A stretch of DNA of 64,000 nucleotides, from positions 16,910,022 through 16,974,021 of the forward strand of contig OY756967.1 of the NCBI GenBank assembly GCA_963580455.1, written 5' to 3'. The DNA is from Euonymus europaeus (taxonomy: Eukaryota > Streptophyta > Magnoliopsida > Celastrales > Celastraceae). The translations under genes were made by a program, and so were the position numbers. The notes below the pieces were generated by a model. That model was not told where the DNA came from. It ran no database searches and saw only the letters and a program-made list of their open reading frames with translations. The first letter of the stretch is position 1; each line of letters opens with the position of its first letter. Positions 1-12,271 of this stretch are shown piece after piece.

Positions 1-1579
1 CTTGCTTGGAATTGTGAGGGTGCAGCTCAATCCACAACGTGTACTTCCATCCAAGCTTATCTTAGTCGTTACCGGCCTAATTTTATTTCTCTTTCTGAAA
101 CTATAGTAGATTTTCAATTTATTCAGTCGAGGGTGCATGTTCTAGGCTTTCACTCCTCTATTTCTTCTTTGCCTTTTGGTGGGGGGAGGAGGTGGTTGTT
201 TTTGTCTTCGAATGTTGATATATCTTTTGTTGTATCAGTTATGAATCAAAACTTTATTGCTGGGTATGTCAATCCTGATGATGGGTCCCCAACGTGAATG
301 ATTATTTTTGTTTATAGGCATCCTCGATCTTGTGACCATCCCTAATTATGGACTATGTATCTAGCTTGATATCTAGATTTTTTGGACAAACATTATTAGT
401 TGAGGATATTAATTAGATCCTATTTTCAAAATATAAATTGAGGGTTGTGACTTTTGTAGGGCGAGATATGGGCCTTTTTGAAACTTTGTGAATAACTATG
501 GTCTAGTGGATTTGAGCTTTGTGGGAAAACCTTTTACTTGGACTAATGGTAGAAGTGGGGGAGCTAATATCCAGGAGAGGCTTGAAAGGGTTCTAGCCAC
601 TCCAGATCGATGCTTAAAGTTCAAAAATTTGAGGTTCTTCATGTTCCCTCTATGTCGCCGAACGATCTTCTGGTATTAATGTATATGTGTAAGTCTATTG
701 ACATCTATTGATCTTAAAACCAAGTTTTATCATGTTTCAACTTTGTTACAAAGGAATTCTAATAGAATCACTCATATTCAAGATGATAATGGTATTTGGT
801 TAACAGACCAAGATTTGATTGGGAGGTTTTTTGTTCAATATTATTCTATATTATTTAAATCCTATGGCGCCGTAGTTGATGGAAGCCTGAAAAATATTAT
901 TTCTCCTATTGTTAATCATGAGTAGAATATGGCATTTGAAGATATCCCATCTAAGGAAGAAATTTTTGAGGCTATGAGATCCATTGAGTCATCTAAAGCA
1001 CCAAGACTCGATGGCATGACTATTTTTTCTATAAAACATATTGGCCTATTGTGAAGATGGATGTGGTTGATACAATGCATAATTTCTTTTGAGGCGGTTG
1101 AATGTTGCCTTAGCTGAACCATAAAATATAGTGCTTATTCCAAAATGGGTAGGAGCCTCACAGATTGGTCAATTGCGTCCAATAAGCTTATGTAATGTTA
1201 TTTATTGAGTTATCTATAAGATTTTGGCTGATAGATTGAAAGGAGTTCTTAGAGTTTTTCAGCCCAAATTAGGAAGGATTTATGCCTTGTCATCTAATCC
1301 AGGAGATTGTGGTTCTAGTGCACGAATTATTTCATGAAATGAAGAAAAAAATGTGGAAATGAGGGGTTTGATGGCGTTGAAGCTGGTTATGGCTAAAGCA
1401 TATGATCGCATGGAATAGTGTTTCTTAATTGCTATTATGAGGAGAATAAGATTTTTTGATTGAAATGTGCAGTTAATTTTTCAATTTATGTCCATGTCTT
1501 TGTTCTTTTTTATGCTTAATGGTGGTCCGATTGGTTGGTTTTGAGCTGGTCGTGGATTATGTTAGAGGGACCTCTTATC

Positions 1580-1614
<35 letters not shown>

Positions 1615-2760
1615 TGTGATTGAAAGTTTTTTCTACATTGATTTTCAAATAGGAGGCCTTGAGTGGTCTTCATGGCGTCAGCATAAGTAGGCAAAATACT
1701 CCTATCTCGCACCCTTTTTTTTATGCAAATGATTTTATCATTTCTTTAGAGCTAATTTTATTGAATCAGGGAATATCCAAAGCTGTCTTCACAAATATTT
1801 TGAGTGGTTTGGTAAGATGGTCCATTCTAAAAAATCAACAATGTGTTTTAGCTGTAATGCCTCTACTGGTTTGAAATCTATGATATCTGGTACTCTTGGT
1901 TTTAGAGTCTCGTCGACTAGAGTAATCTATTTGGGAATGCCTATTACAAATTTTTTCTGATCGACTATTGTGGTTTGAATCAATGAAGGATAGATTAATG
2001 GCTAGATTGTCGGGATGGCGAGCTAGGCCTCTTATCTAATTTTGGCTAGATGTGTGATTTGTAATGGATTATGTAGGTTGGTTAAATTGGGATCCACCAC
2101 TCGGATTTGGAAGGATCCATGGATTCTTACCTAACTTGGGTTTTGGCTAACTTCTCTCTTAGGCATTCACATGCCGGGTGCTGATGCTACAGTGGTCTCT
2201 TTGATGTTAAATTACCCTCGCAGGTGGAATGTTCTGATGTTGCGAACTTTGTTTGATCGAACCACTATTAAAAACATTCTAAAAAGCTAGATATTCAAGT
2301 CAGCGGGGGAAGACATGTGGATTTGGTAACCTAACAAGTCTAGAGAATTTTTGGGAAAGGTATGATATCATAATCTGGATGCAAATACTATTTTTCCTTC
2401 AACTTTTAGGGTGTGGAACCAAATTTGGAAGCTCAAGATCCATGGTCACTTTTAATTACTTCTATGGAGGTTACGTTGGGGTCTATTTCCAACCAGAGAC
2501 TGGCTAACTACTATCTTGAATATTCTTGAGCATCAACGAATGTGTGCTGTGTGGCAATGAGGCTGAAACTTTAGAGCATATTTTGATTGGATATATTGTC
2601 TCTCAACAAGTGTGGTTGAATTCTTGCTTTCAACATCATCTCATCTCTGCTCATTACCCAAGTTTTGTGGACTGGGTAAGGCTCATTTTAAATAAATATA
2701 TTCTTCATATACTATTGGAAAGATAAAGATATTTAGTTTCTGGAAAAATTTACGATTTAT
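1..2760 (+). mobile_element. Degenerate LINE (non-LTR retrotransposon), 5' end cut by window
   Basis: The conceptual plus-strand translation opens with an AP-endonuclease-like start (LAWNCEG, then FISLSET at about 90-105). At about 488-620 comes the second endonuclease block with the words FTWTNGRSGG and QERLERVLA. Reverse transcriptase traces follow at about 950-2000, including EEIFEAMRSIESSKAPRLDG with the K-A-P-x-x-D-G signature. A zf-RVT type zinc-binding segment (CVLCGNEAETLEHILIGY) lies at 2540-2595. Many stops and frameshifts break the frame, and a TA microsatellite interrupts the RT. No poly-A tail or target duplication was recognised, so the 3' limit is approximate. It encodes no working protein. 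Confidence 0.85.
1584..1612. repeat. (TA)n microsatellite
   Basis: About 14 uninterrupted TA dinucleotides sit inside the decayed LINE reverse transcriptase region, where they expanded after the element died. Confidence 0.95.
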
Positions 2761-3084
2761 CAATCCAACTTCTATAGACAAAGTTATTACAATTTGAATT
2801 TTCTTCTCACCGAGACAACCATAATTCTTCACTAGCTTCATAATCACCTCACTGTCTCCCTTCTCCTCACCATCATCACTTTCTCACTCCTTACTCGGGC
2901 CCTCATCTCTCACTCTTCACCAAGCTTCTCTCGACCATTTTAGAGAAGATACAATGTACACATATATGTATACTGCCTATATATGATGTTGTTATGATAT
3001 AGATACACCACTTATACATAAATTTTTATTTATATAAATATATAGATACATATATAGTGTTTGTACTTACACTATTGTTATTAT
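2761..3084. other. Gap between LINE and copia element, no gene seen
   Basis: A CT-rich first part (about 2800-2940) is followed by AT-rich sequence with TATA-like runs (about 2950-3060). No coding similarity is visible on either strand. It may contain the LINE 3' untranslated end. Confidence 0.6.
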
Positions 3085-3537
3085 TGATTTGTGACAAATC
3101 TGTCCTAGGCGGGTTACTATAGCGCCCAAGATAGATTCAAATTTTTGGTGTTGTGGTTGATCAGTGGCAAATTTGTCCTAGGCGTGGTTACTGTTGTGCC
3201 CAGAACATATTGTGATTTTGAGAGTTAGCGCCTATACGGCTTGCTGTAGCGCCTAGGCGAACATGCGATTTTCTGGGTTAAAAACATAAACCAATGTTTT
3301 GTTTTGTAGACTTTTCTTGTACTCTCCCAACCTAAATACAAAGATCGATCACACTCCTTCCTGTGGACTTAGGCTAATGCCAAACCATGTAATTCTTGTG
3401 TTCTTTATGCTTTGATTACTCTTTTTCTCTACTTGTGAAATCATACCCAAAATCCATTGGTTTTGTTCTCGATTTCCAAAACAAGGGTTTCGATGAATTG
3501 TTCAATCTGCTGTATATTTGAGGTTCAAATCGTAATA
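3085..3537 (+). repeat. 5' LTR of copia element
   Basis: From the word AGCGCCCAAG onward it matches 8133-8494 with scattered substitutions. It contains repeats of a short unit around TCCTAGGCG and TAGCGCC. It carries about 85 bp that the 3' LTR lacks (about 3190-3255). The left border is uncertain by about 30 bp because a TTGAT-TGTCCTAGGCG unit occurs twice. Confidence 0.85.
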
Positions 3538-3538
3538 A

Positions 3539-3553
3539 TTGGTATCGAGGCCA
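3539..3553 (+). other. Primer-binding site of copia element
   Basis: TGGTATCGAGGCCAG immediately follows the 5' LTR. Plant copia elements usually have TGGTATCAGAGC here, complementary to the 3' end of initiator methionine tRNA, so this is a mutated version. Confidence 0.8.
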
Positions 3554-3764
3554 GGTTAGTGATTCCTTGTGTTCTTTTGTTGATTCCAAATAGATTTTTT
3601 GCTTGGGTGGAGGATTTGAGAAGATAGTGCCCACAAGGTGTTTGATGAAATTCCTGTGAGAATTTTGTGTTATTTTTGCGTTACTATTGCCTTGATTTTC
3701 TGCTGAGATTGTCATCTATTTGAGATTATTTTCTTGTTTGTGTTGAAATCAAGTTGTTTAGAAG

Positions 3765-4575
3765 ATGTCTAGTGAAAAGGATGTTCCGATTGTAACTACC
3801 AAAGGCAAAGATGTTGGAAGTGCTTCAGGTAGTGAAAAGCTTCTGGCTAGACAATCTAGGGTTGTGTCAAAAGAATCATTGGATGTAGAGAAATTTAATG
3901 GGACAAATAATTTTGGTATATGGCTTGTCGAAGTGATGGATGCTTTAGCGCATCGATATCTTGATGAAGTGTTAGAAGACAAGCCGGATGACATTGATGA
4001 TAAAGAGTGGGCACATATGAACAAAAGTGCATATGGTACTATCCGAAAATGCTTAGCGAGGGATTTGAAGTATTTAGTACTTGATGTGAGTTATACTAAA
4101 GAGATGTCACAGATTTTGAAGGACAAGTACATGAAAAAGAGCATTGAGAATCGTCTCCATTTGTTGAGGAAGCTTTATCGCTTTACTATGAGGAGGGGGT
4201 GCATCTATGAGTGAGCAAAGAAGAAATTGTCAAGGATGAGGTGAAAGCTTTATTATTGTTGAATTCAATTCCCGAGGAGTTTGAGAACTTTGTCAACACT
4301 TTGATGCATGGGAAGAAAGAATTGAACTACAATGAAATGTCTACTGAATTGTTGAATTTGGAGTTTAGAAAGAAGGATAAAAAGGCATCGTGTGATTCAC
4401 AATCAAAGGCATTGGTGGCAAGAGATGGGAGGTTGAGACATAGAAAGTAATCTGGTGGTGGTTCCTCGCAGGGTCGTTCCAAATCAAGAAGAGCATGACA
4501 GCTTGCTAAGGATAAGTGTGCTTTTTGCCATGAGAGAGGGAATTGGAAGAAAGATTGTCCAAAAATGGCAAAAAA
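3765..4575 (+). pseudogene. copia gag (degenerate)
   Basis: The reading frame starts with MSSEKDVPIV and contains the copia gag core: FNGTNNFGIWLVEVMDAL near residue 45, then the LLNSIPEEFENFV block in a second frame after a frameshift near 4200. A zinc knuckle is readable at about 4520-4570 as CAFCHERGNWKKDC. In the usual C-x2-C-x4-H-x4-C pattern the histidine is replaced by asparagine. Gag would form the virus-like particle that packages element RNA. The stops and the altered knuckle show this copy is dead. Confidence 0.88.
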
Positions 4576-4679
4576 GAAGAATAACTCCACTTTTTCATCT
4601 GTTAATATTACTCAAAAGAAGGGTGAAGATGAGGAACTCAAACTACTCAATGGTCATTTCATTGGTTGTATGTTCAGTA

Positions 4680-5900
4680 AGTACTAGTGAGTGGATCTTG
4701 GATACTGGCGCTACATTCCATGTGTGTCCCAATAGGGACTGGTTCTCTAGCGTTGAGAAGTTAGAGAATGATGTTGTTCTGATAGAGAATTCTCAACCTT
4801 GTCGGATTATGGAGATTGGTAGCATCCAGTTGAAGTTTCATGATGCAGTGGTCAGAGAGTTGAAAGATGTCAAGTTTGTTCCAGAAGTGACAAAGAACCT
4901 CATCTCCATCGGTTAGTTGGAAAGCATAGGGTGTCGGATTGCTATTCAAGATGACACTTTGAAGGTAATTTCTAGAGCAATGGTTTTGATGAAAGGCACA
5001 CGTGAGAGTAACTTGTATTGCTTGAAGGGGAATATACTTATAGGCTTAGCAACAGCTACTAGTGAGCCTACAGATACTGCATCCAAGTTTACTATCAGAT
5101 TATGGCATATGCGATTGGCACATATAGGTGAAAAATCTTTCCATAAACTTATTCAGCAAGGGTTATTGAAAGGTGTCGATGCCTGCAAATTAGATTTCTA
5201 TAAGCATTGTGTTCTAGGCAAGCAGAAATGAGCTACGTTTGGTACAGCTATCCACAAGACTAGTGGGATACTGGATTATGTGCACATAGATGTTTGGGGT
5301 CCTTCCAAGAATGCATCACTTGGAAGGAAACATTATTTTGTGACTTTTGTTGATGATTACTCTAGGTGGTTATAGGTGTACACCATGAGGCGTAAAGATG
5401 AAGTCCTAAAGTCATTTGTGAGGTGGAAGAAATTCATGGAGAATTAGACTTGCAGAAAAATCAAGGTGCACCGTTCTAATAATGACGGGGAGTACACTTT
5501 TGATACGTGCTTGCAATTGTGCCAGAATGAGGTTATCCAAAGACACTTCATAGTTAAGGGAACACTGCAACAGAATGGGGTGGCATAACACATGAATCGT
5601 ACTTTACTGGAGAGGATACAGTGTATGCTGTCTAATGTCGGATTGGGCAAGGCATTTTGGGCTGAGGCATTGACTTATGTCTGTCATATTATCAATCGAT
5701 TGTCTTTGGCTGCATTACAAGGTAAAACTCCTATGGAAGTATGGTTTGGTAAGCCTGCTCAGGATTATGATTCCCTTCATATTTTTGGGTGTCCTGCTTA
5801 TTATCATGTCAAAGATAGTAACTTGGAACCACGTGCTAGAAAAGTTGTATTTATGGGTGTGAAAAAAGGAGTTAAAGTCTATAAGCTATGGGATCCATAA
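4680..5900 (+). pseudogene. copia protease and integrase region (degenerate)
   Basis: The aspartic protease active site is visible as WILDTGATFHVCP at about 4690-4730. The gag-pre-integrase zinc-binding segment follows (LWHMRLAHIGEKSFHKL, then a C-x2-C-like end at about 5100-5230). The integrase core runs from about 5280 with HIDVWGP and FVDDYSRW, then SNNDGEY (second Asp), QQNGVA and MNRTLLERIQCML (region of the Glu), and ends with the FGCPAYYHV block at about 5780-5820. Stops interrupt it near 4916, 5231, 5373, 5445 and 5588. The order protease-integrase-RT assigns it to Ty1/copia. Confidence 0.9.
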
Positions 5901-6239
5901 TACAAGAAGATTGTGCTGAGTAGAGATGTGAATTTCGATGAGGTTTCCATGATGAAACCAAAAGTCTCCAAGCAGGTGGAGAATTCAACCAATTCCATGA
6001 AGGTTTCACAGCAAGTGGAGATAGATGCAACTTCACCTTCAGGTAATATTCCAGTTCGTATTGTATTAGCAAATGCTACTGAGGTAGACGATGGTTATGA
6101 GGGTCAGCCTCCTATGGATGTAAACACAAATGTAACCCCAAGTTGATGGAGGTGATGATCCATATACAGTTGATAATGTTTTAACTTTGGAGGCTCTTAT
6201 TCCTGTTGAACAAGCGTCTATTGCAACAACTAAGGGTGT

Positions 6240-7873
6240 CTGTGAGAGAAAGCCACCCAGTTGGCTCACGAAGGATATGATTGTGGCCTATGTACTTTTG
6301 ACTATTGATGATGATATTCCAACTACTTATTTATAGGCTGTTCAGAGTGTTAAAGCTGATAAGTGGCAGTTGGCTATGGAGGAAAAGATGTAGTCTCTCC
6401 TAAAGAACCAAACGTGGGAGCTCTGTGAGTTACCTAAGGGTAGAAAAGCTATTGGGTGCAAATGGGTCTACAACAAGAAGGAAGGATCTCCTGAAGGTAG
6501 TGTTCGCTGCAAGGCTAGGTTGGTAACTAAAGGCTATGCTGAACGGGAAGGTATTAATTATAATGAGGTATTTTCTCTAGTGGTGAGACATACTTCCATT
6601 CGCATTTTGTTGGCTTTGGTAGTACAGTTTGATTTAGAGTTGGCTCAGTTGGATGTGAAAATTGCATTTTTGCATGGTGATTTAGAATAGGAGATTTATA
6701 TGACTTAGCCATGTGGGTTTAAAGCTGAAGATGAGAATTTGGTATGTAAATTTGACTAGATAGCTTTATGGGTTGAAACAGTCTTCTAGATAGTGGAGCA
6801 AGCGGTTTGATCGGTTTATGCTTGGGTTAAAGTACACCAAGAGTGAGCAAGATCTTTGTTTTTACTACAATAAGCTACGGATGGTAATTTCATTTATTTG
6901 CTCTTATATGTTGATGATATGCTTATAGCTTGCAGGAGCAAGATGAGATTAAGAAGCTAAAGAGACAGTTAGCTTCTGAGTTTGAAATTAAAAATCTTGG
7001 TAAAGCCAAGAAAATTTTGGGTATGGAGATTCATAGAGATTGGAAGAGGATTAGAGTTTATTTATCCCAAAAGAAATATTTGCAAAAGGTACGTCAACGT
7101 TTTGGCATAAAGGAGAATACCAAGACTGTAAGTACACCTATTGCTTCTCATTTTAAAATGTGTGCTTCTATGTCTCCAAAGATCGATGAGGAACTTGAGT
7201 ACATGGATCGTGTTCCATATGCTAATGCGGTACGTGGCTTGATGTATGCTATGGTGTGTACTAGACCTAATATTTCACATGTTGTTAGTTTGGTGAGCAG
7301 ATACATGCATAACCCTGGGAAGGGTCATTGGCAAGCTGTGAAACGGATTCTACGGTATTTGCATGGTACTGTGGATATTGTTTTAATGTTTAAAAAAATC
7401 ATGTTTGAGAATGTGTTGACTGTTGGATAGGTGGATTCTAATTTTGCTCGTGATTTGGACAATAACAGGTCCACTACTGGATTGGTTTTTACTTTGGCAG
7501 AAGGACTGATTAGTTGGATGTCTACTTTGCAATATACTGTGGCTTTGTCGTCTACGGAGGTAAAGTATATGGCTCTTAATGAGGCTATAAAAGAAACTGA
7601 ATGGTTGGGTTGGGTTTGTTGCAAAGCAAGCTCAATGTGTACTGTGATAACATGGGGGCCATTCATTTGGTGAAGAATCAAGTTTACCATCCGAAGACCA
7701 AACACATTAAAATTAGGTATCATTTCATTCACAAGATTCTTGAAGAAGGTGCCATAATTGTGAAGAAGGTTGATACAAAGGAGAATCCAACTGATATGTT
7801 AACCAAGGTGGTTCCGGTGAGGAAGTTCAGCCTCTGTCTCGACTTGCTCCAAATTCTCTATGTTGGTTGTTAG
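6240..7873 (+). pseudogene. copia reverse transcriptase and RNase H (degenerate)
   Basis: Reverse transcriptase motifs are readable in sequence: GCKWVYNKKEG (about 6460), RLVTKGYAE, QLDVKIAFLHGDLE (about 6650), and the catalytic YVDD box at about 6908. The thumb and connection regions follow, with LGMEIHRDW, YANAVRGLMYA and ILRYLHGTVD. RNase H begins near 7432 with DSNFARDLD, then the STEVKYMAL block, the CDNMGAIHL block and the HIKIRYHF and NPTDMLTK terminal motifs. Stops or frameshifts occur near 6335, 6391, 6690, 6760, 6935, 7430 and 7620. Confidence 0.92.
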
Positions 7874-8124
7874 CCTCGGTAAAGGCATCTGATGGAACTA
7901 GATGGGCTTGATCCTTGAGGGGTACGTAGGTAGCCATTGCGACGGTCCACCCGTTGTTTGGGAGATTGGGTGTTGTTTGATGCAGTTGTACAGTTGATTG
8001 TTTTGTTGTGCAACTGTTTGTTTTTTGTATTGAGTATATGTTGCTGCATGGAGTATGTTTTGAATTGTTGTTTATGCAGGCATGGTTGTCACAGATTTGA
8101 AAATCAGTGTCGAGGTGGAGATTT

Positions 8125-8494
8125 GTTGATGTAGCGCCCAAGACAGATTCAGATTTTTGGTGTTGTGGTTGATTAGTGGCAAATTTGTCCAAGGCGTGGT
8201 TACTATAGCGCCTAGGCGAACACGCGATTTTCTGGGTTAAAAACACGAACCAGTGTTTTGTTTTGTAGACTTCTCTTGTACTCTCTCAACCTAAATACAA
8301 AGATCGATCACCTTCTCTCCACGGACGTAGGCTAACGCCAAACCACATAATTCTTGTGTTCTTTATACTTTGATTACCCTTTATGTCTACTTGTGATTCT
8401 AGCCAAAATCCATTGGTTTTGTTCATGATTTTTAAAACAAGGGTTTCAACGATTTGTTCAATCCGCTGGATATTTGAAGTTCAAATTGTAATAG
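8125..8494 (+). repeat. 3' LTR of copia element
   Basis: It begins with TGTTGATG right after the purine tract and matches the 5' LTR to its end at TTGTAATAG. It is about 85 bp shorter than the 5' LTR owing to a deletion between GGTTACT and TAGCGCCTAGG. Confidence 0.87.
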
Positions 8495-8583
8495 TTATAT
8501 ACATGCATAAATATATATGATATATATGTATAACATATATTGTATATATGCATAATATATACCACATATACGTATACTGCTAA

Positions 8584-8585
<2 letters not shown>

Positions 8586-8621
<36 letters not shown>
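8586..8621. repeat. (TA)n microsatellite
   Basis: About 18 TA units lie just beyond the copia 3' LTR, in a longer TATA-rich stretch (8495-8680). Confidence 0.95.
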
Positions 8622-8624
<3 letters not shown>

Positions 8625-11279
8625 CGTTTGCTTATGTATGTACATGTGCATCTTGGTTCCATCATGCTATATATACATGTCTTATTTTAGGAGAAGAGTA
8701 AGACTCCGGTTGATGAAAAAATGGAAGCTGTGTTCTCTGGTAGTAGAAGAGAAAGAAGAATGGTGATAGTGGGCCGGGCTCCATCATTTATAGTTCTTTA
8801 TGGCTTTGGGCTTTAGTGTATTTTGGCCCATAAATATTGCAATGTGCCAACTCTAGGCTTTACTTTCTTAAGTATTTGGGATTTTGTACATAATATTTGG
8901 GCTCTTGTACATTTTGATTGGGCTTCTAAAAAATTTTAGGCCTTTTGTATATTTGGGTTTTGAAGCTTGTATGAATTTTTGGTTTAGGTAATTTAGGCTT
9001 TTGGGTGATTTCTACCTTTCTTATGTATTGGGCTGGCCCAACTTCATGTAACTCATACGACCATGGATGTAAAATAGTTGAGATGCAATGCATACATATT
9101 TTTAGGGTACTAGAAGCATATAGACATTTAAATTTTATTTTATGATGAATGTTTAGGATTTTTTGTTATGTATATAATATGAAAATAATGTAGTACATCA
9201 ATTGTTGAAATTAATCAAAATCATCTCACCCTAATAAGACACCAAGATTAATTATGAAAATCTAGTATTCCGTTTAAATAACAAAGAGCCTTCAAGATAT
9301 TGAGGTTTCATCGACATTCTTCAAGAATACTTGATTTTCGTGGAAATAAATAGCAAATATGTTTTTAGGGATTAGAAAAATTCATTTAAGGTGTTAAAAT
9401 GAGGTTTAAAGATATTTGACCCATCTAATGAGTCTTAAATGTATTCTTACTTTTCTCATGAAGAATATGATTGTGAGTATGACTTGAATTGTACCTTATT
9501 TATTGTTTGTGGATCTCTTTGGTACATCAACCTAATTCGCAAAAATTTAAATTTTTATTATATTATCAAAATCCACTTCAACTGAGATTTTTTATCATTT
9601 TTAAAACACTTTTTGGCCAAGCTGACAATGGTCCTAATGATCCCATGCACCTTTATTAAATTATCAAAACACACTCCAAGTGCGATTCTTCATCATTTTA
9701 AAACACTTTTTTTTGTCATGCCAGGAATGACCCTAATGACCTCATGCACCTTCTAAACTCATTCCAAATTAGATTTTTCATTCAACCTTTTTCCAAACAC
9801 CAAATTACCACAATATCAACGGGCTATACCCACTCAATTGATACGTGGACTTCTGACAAAAATAGAAGTTCATTAAAATAATTGGGACATACGGATCATT
9901 TTTCAATACAAATTTGAACCAACTAGGAGATTGTTTTTAAGACAACCGTTTTCAAGAGTTGTGGGGTGCTTGATACCTTCCTCATGTTCAATAGACTCCC
10001 TTAGCCATTTCCTTTTCGTAGACAAGATTAGGTGTCCAATTGCATCTTAAACATCAATTGGTGGCAACTTGGTTTTTCAAGCCAGTTGCTTCAAAATTAT
10101 ATTGTCAGTTTAAACTATAAGTCACCAATTGAATTAGGATATACAGTCATCCAGCCGAATCTCGTAAATCATCTGTATTTTTGTATTTTAGTGGAATTGA
10201 TATTAGGGAAATTAACTGTCAACTGTTCCTATCATGGTTTAAGAGATTAATTGGTTGCGATATTAGTTTAGTATTGATAATAAGTGTTGTTTCCATGATT
10301 TATGGATCAACATAATTGAGTGAAAAATCAACCCCAGAATTTGAATTGATATTGAATGCTTAAGCTTCATAACTGGATTGCTTGATGAAGTCATATCCTA
10401 GTCTCTTCTCTTTTTGAATCTCAAAATCGTTTTAATAACTTAATTTTTATTCTCATATCTCATCCAACTCTCTCTTTATTTAATTTGTTATTTACATTAA
10501 AGTTTGGTTCACTCTTGTCTCTATGGGATCAAACTCATTTTTACACCTTTTGTGCTACTATCGTACACTTGTGAGAATTATTATATCAATGACTAAGACG
10601 GACACCTACATCCTCTGGAACTTCAACTAGTAGCTTTTTGTTATTATTACCTGTTATCAATCTTGCCAACCTCTTTCCTCTTGACTTTCCTTATTTGGTT
10701 CTTGTATTTGTTGTCCCTACTCACTCAACAGAAAAATGAATATTTTAAAAAAGTATATTAAGCTTAAAATTTAACAGATGTAAAAAATTAAAATTTATTT
10801 AAAGGCTTACATACCATCAGCTGTAGATTGAGTTGCAATCTCTAACTGATTATGCAACATGAAGAAAAAACAAAGAGGGAAGGAGGAGATGGGTATCCAA
10901 TAACAAGGAAAATATCAAATAGAGAACTCATAGTTCCAGTATATAAAAGGATGCTTATATTGTTAGTTTAGAAATGCTTAACTTATAAAATTTTCATACC
11001 TGATCAAATACTACAGTAAATATAATGTTATATGTTGACCAATCAAATACTATGACCAATCATCATCATCATCATCATTCTCCATTAGATTTTCCCAGTC
11101 ATCATCATTAGTACTCTCTTAATCATCAAGCTCCAACTCTTCATCGTCATTGTCTTGAATTGAGTTGTGGGCGAACCAATCACTACTATCACAATTATGT
11201 CCTTCTATATCTTCTATACTCAAGTTTAGCAGATCAAAATCCTTAGATTCAGGTTGAATAATGTTCTCTGATGTTCATT
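8622..11279. other. Gene-free stretch between copia and CACTA elements
   Basis: I see no convincing coding sequence. About 8800-9060 is rich in GGGC(T/C) and TTTGGGC words, a composition common in degenerate plant LTRs. It holds the 98-bp tandem repeat listed separately. From about 11050 an ATC-rich run (ATCATCATC) begins, which on the minus strand would encode an acidic Asp-rich stretch and may be the C-terminal part of the CACTA transposase gene. Confidence 0.5.
9562..9757. repeat. Two-copy tandem repeat, unit about 98 bp
   Basis: Two adjacent units each begin near ATTATCAAAA and share, in order, the words TTTTAAAACACTTTTT, then a GGxxxxx-CCTAATGA segment, then CATGCACCTT. Unit 1 is about 9562-9659 and unit 2 about 9660-9757, with moderate divergence. 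Confidence 0.75.
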
Positions 11280-11870
11280 TAATTGGTATGGTTCTTCTAA
11301 CTAAGCGACACCTCCTTTAGAATCATCACCAATATTTCTTGGTTTTGCTGTCATGACAACACGTCAATTTTTGTCTCAATTGTCTTCAACATAATAAAAT
11401 TTTTGCACTCGAGATGCTAAAATGAAAGGCTTATTATAATAGTGTAAACGGGTGAAATTGAGGCTTACAATACCAAACTCATCCTTCTTATACCCCTAGT
11501 TTGATTCTTTCCATGACTAGAAACTTCAAACCAGTTGCATTTGAAGACAAAAATTGACTTGCTTCCAATATACTCTAATTGAATGATGCCAATTATAATC
11601 CCATGATAGTCCACATTAGTAGTGAGGTCATCACCTATTACCACCACTCCACTATTTTGTGTTTTCATAGACTTTTCCATATCCATCATACAAAATCCAT
11701 AACCATTAATATAGTAACCTCCATGAAAAAGTACTCTAATGTCAGAACATTGTGACAAAGAATAATTTGCTCAGTAGTCTTTCCATTCATTTCTTCATAA
11801 AGCTTTGAGACCTATATATACATGCATTAAATTTATTAGTATTATGTTCAATGAAACAAAATTATATAGC
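11280..11870 (-). pseudogene. CACTA (En/Spm) transposase fragment, DUF4216 region
   Basis: The minus-strand frame at 11465-11758 reads YYINGYGFCMMDMEKSM, KTQNSGVVVIGD, DYHGIIIGIIQLEYIG and VFKCNWFEVSSHG. This is the order and wording of the DUF4216 domain near the C-terminus of plant CACTA (TNP2/TNPD) transposases. Degenerate similarity continues to about 11290. The preceding part of the same protein (catalytic TNP2 and DUF4218) is found 5.7 kb away at 17555-18980 on the same strand, so one transposase gene has been split by the intervening gypsy element. Confidence 0.85.
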
Positions 11871-11889
11871 TTAATTGAAGTGTGCATAT

Positions 11890-12271
11890 ATATATATCCA
11901 CGCACATTGTGTAGTAAAATACTGAGCTAAAGGTACATATGCAAGTTATCCCTTGGTATGAGATGAAGGGACAAGACAGTTCTAACCTAACTTCTCCAAT
12001 GTCAAAGGAAATAATGACAATAGTTATTGAAGCATGTTATTGAGACACATCAACTGATGGACAACCGATGCATAGTTGTTATCCTTAGAGACATTATAAA
12101 TGGATGAATCATTTAGACATTTTGTATACATTCACATCATTCTCTACTTTATAAAATATCAGACACCCCATAGACGTAGGCAAATTATTGAATCACGTAC
12201 ATCCTTGTGTACTTGTATTTACATTTTCTCCATATTCTAGGTATTTTACCCTTGATAAAAATTTTGTATCA
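11890..12271 (+). repeat. Probable 5' LTR of the gypsy element
   Basis: It contains TATAAAATA near 12151, followed by CAGACACCCCATAGACGTAG and AATCACGTACATCCTTGTGT. These are words typical of the R-U5 part of plant gypsy LTRs. It ends at TTTGTATCAACAA just before the tRNA primer-site-like TTGGCATCATCTATCAGAAA. The left border is a guess because there is no second LTR to compare. Confidence 0.6.

Larger units (their letters stand above)
3085..8494 (+). mobile_element. Ty1/copia LTR retrotransposon, full length but inactive
   Basis: Two related LTRs flank a gag-pol interior in the copia order gag, protease, integrase, reverse transcriptase, RNase H. A primer-binding site like the initiator-Met tRNA type directly follows the left LTR, and a purine-rich GGTGGAGATT tract precedes the right LTR. 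The interior retains most conserved motifs but has about a dozen in-frame stops and several frameshifts, so it cannot make a full polyprotein. A target-site duplication was not recognised, and the left end is blurred by an internal tandem duplication in the LTR. Confidence 0.92.

Noticed and set aside
7827..8246. 139-codon minus-strand frame across the copia 3' LTR
   Set aside because: It is antisense to the RNase H end and the LTR, with no motif.
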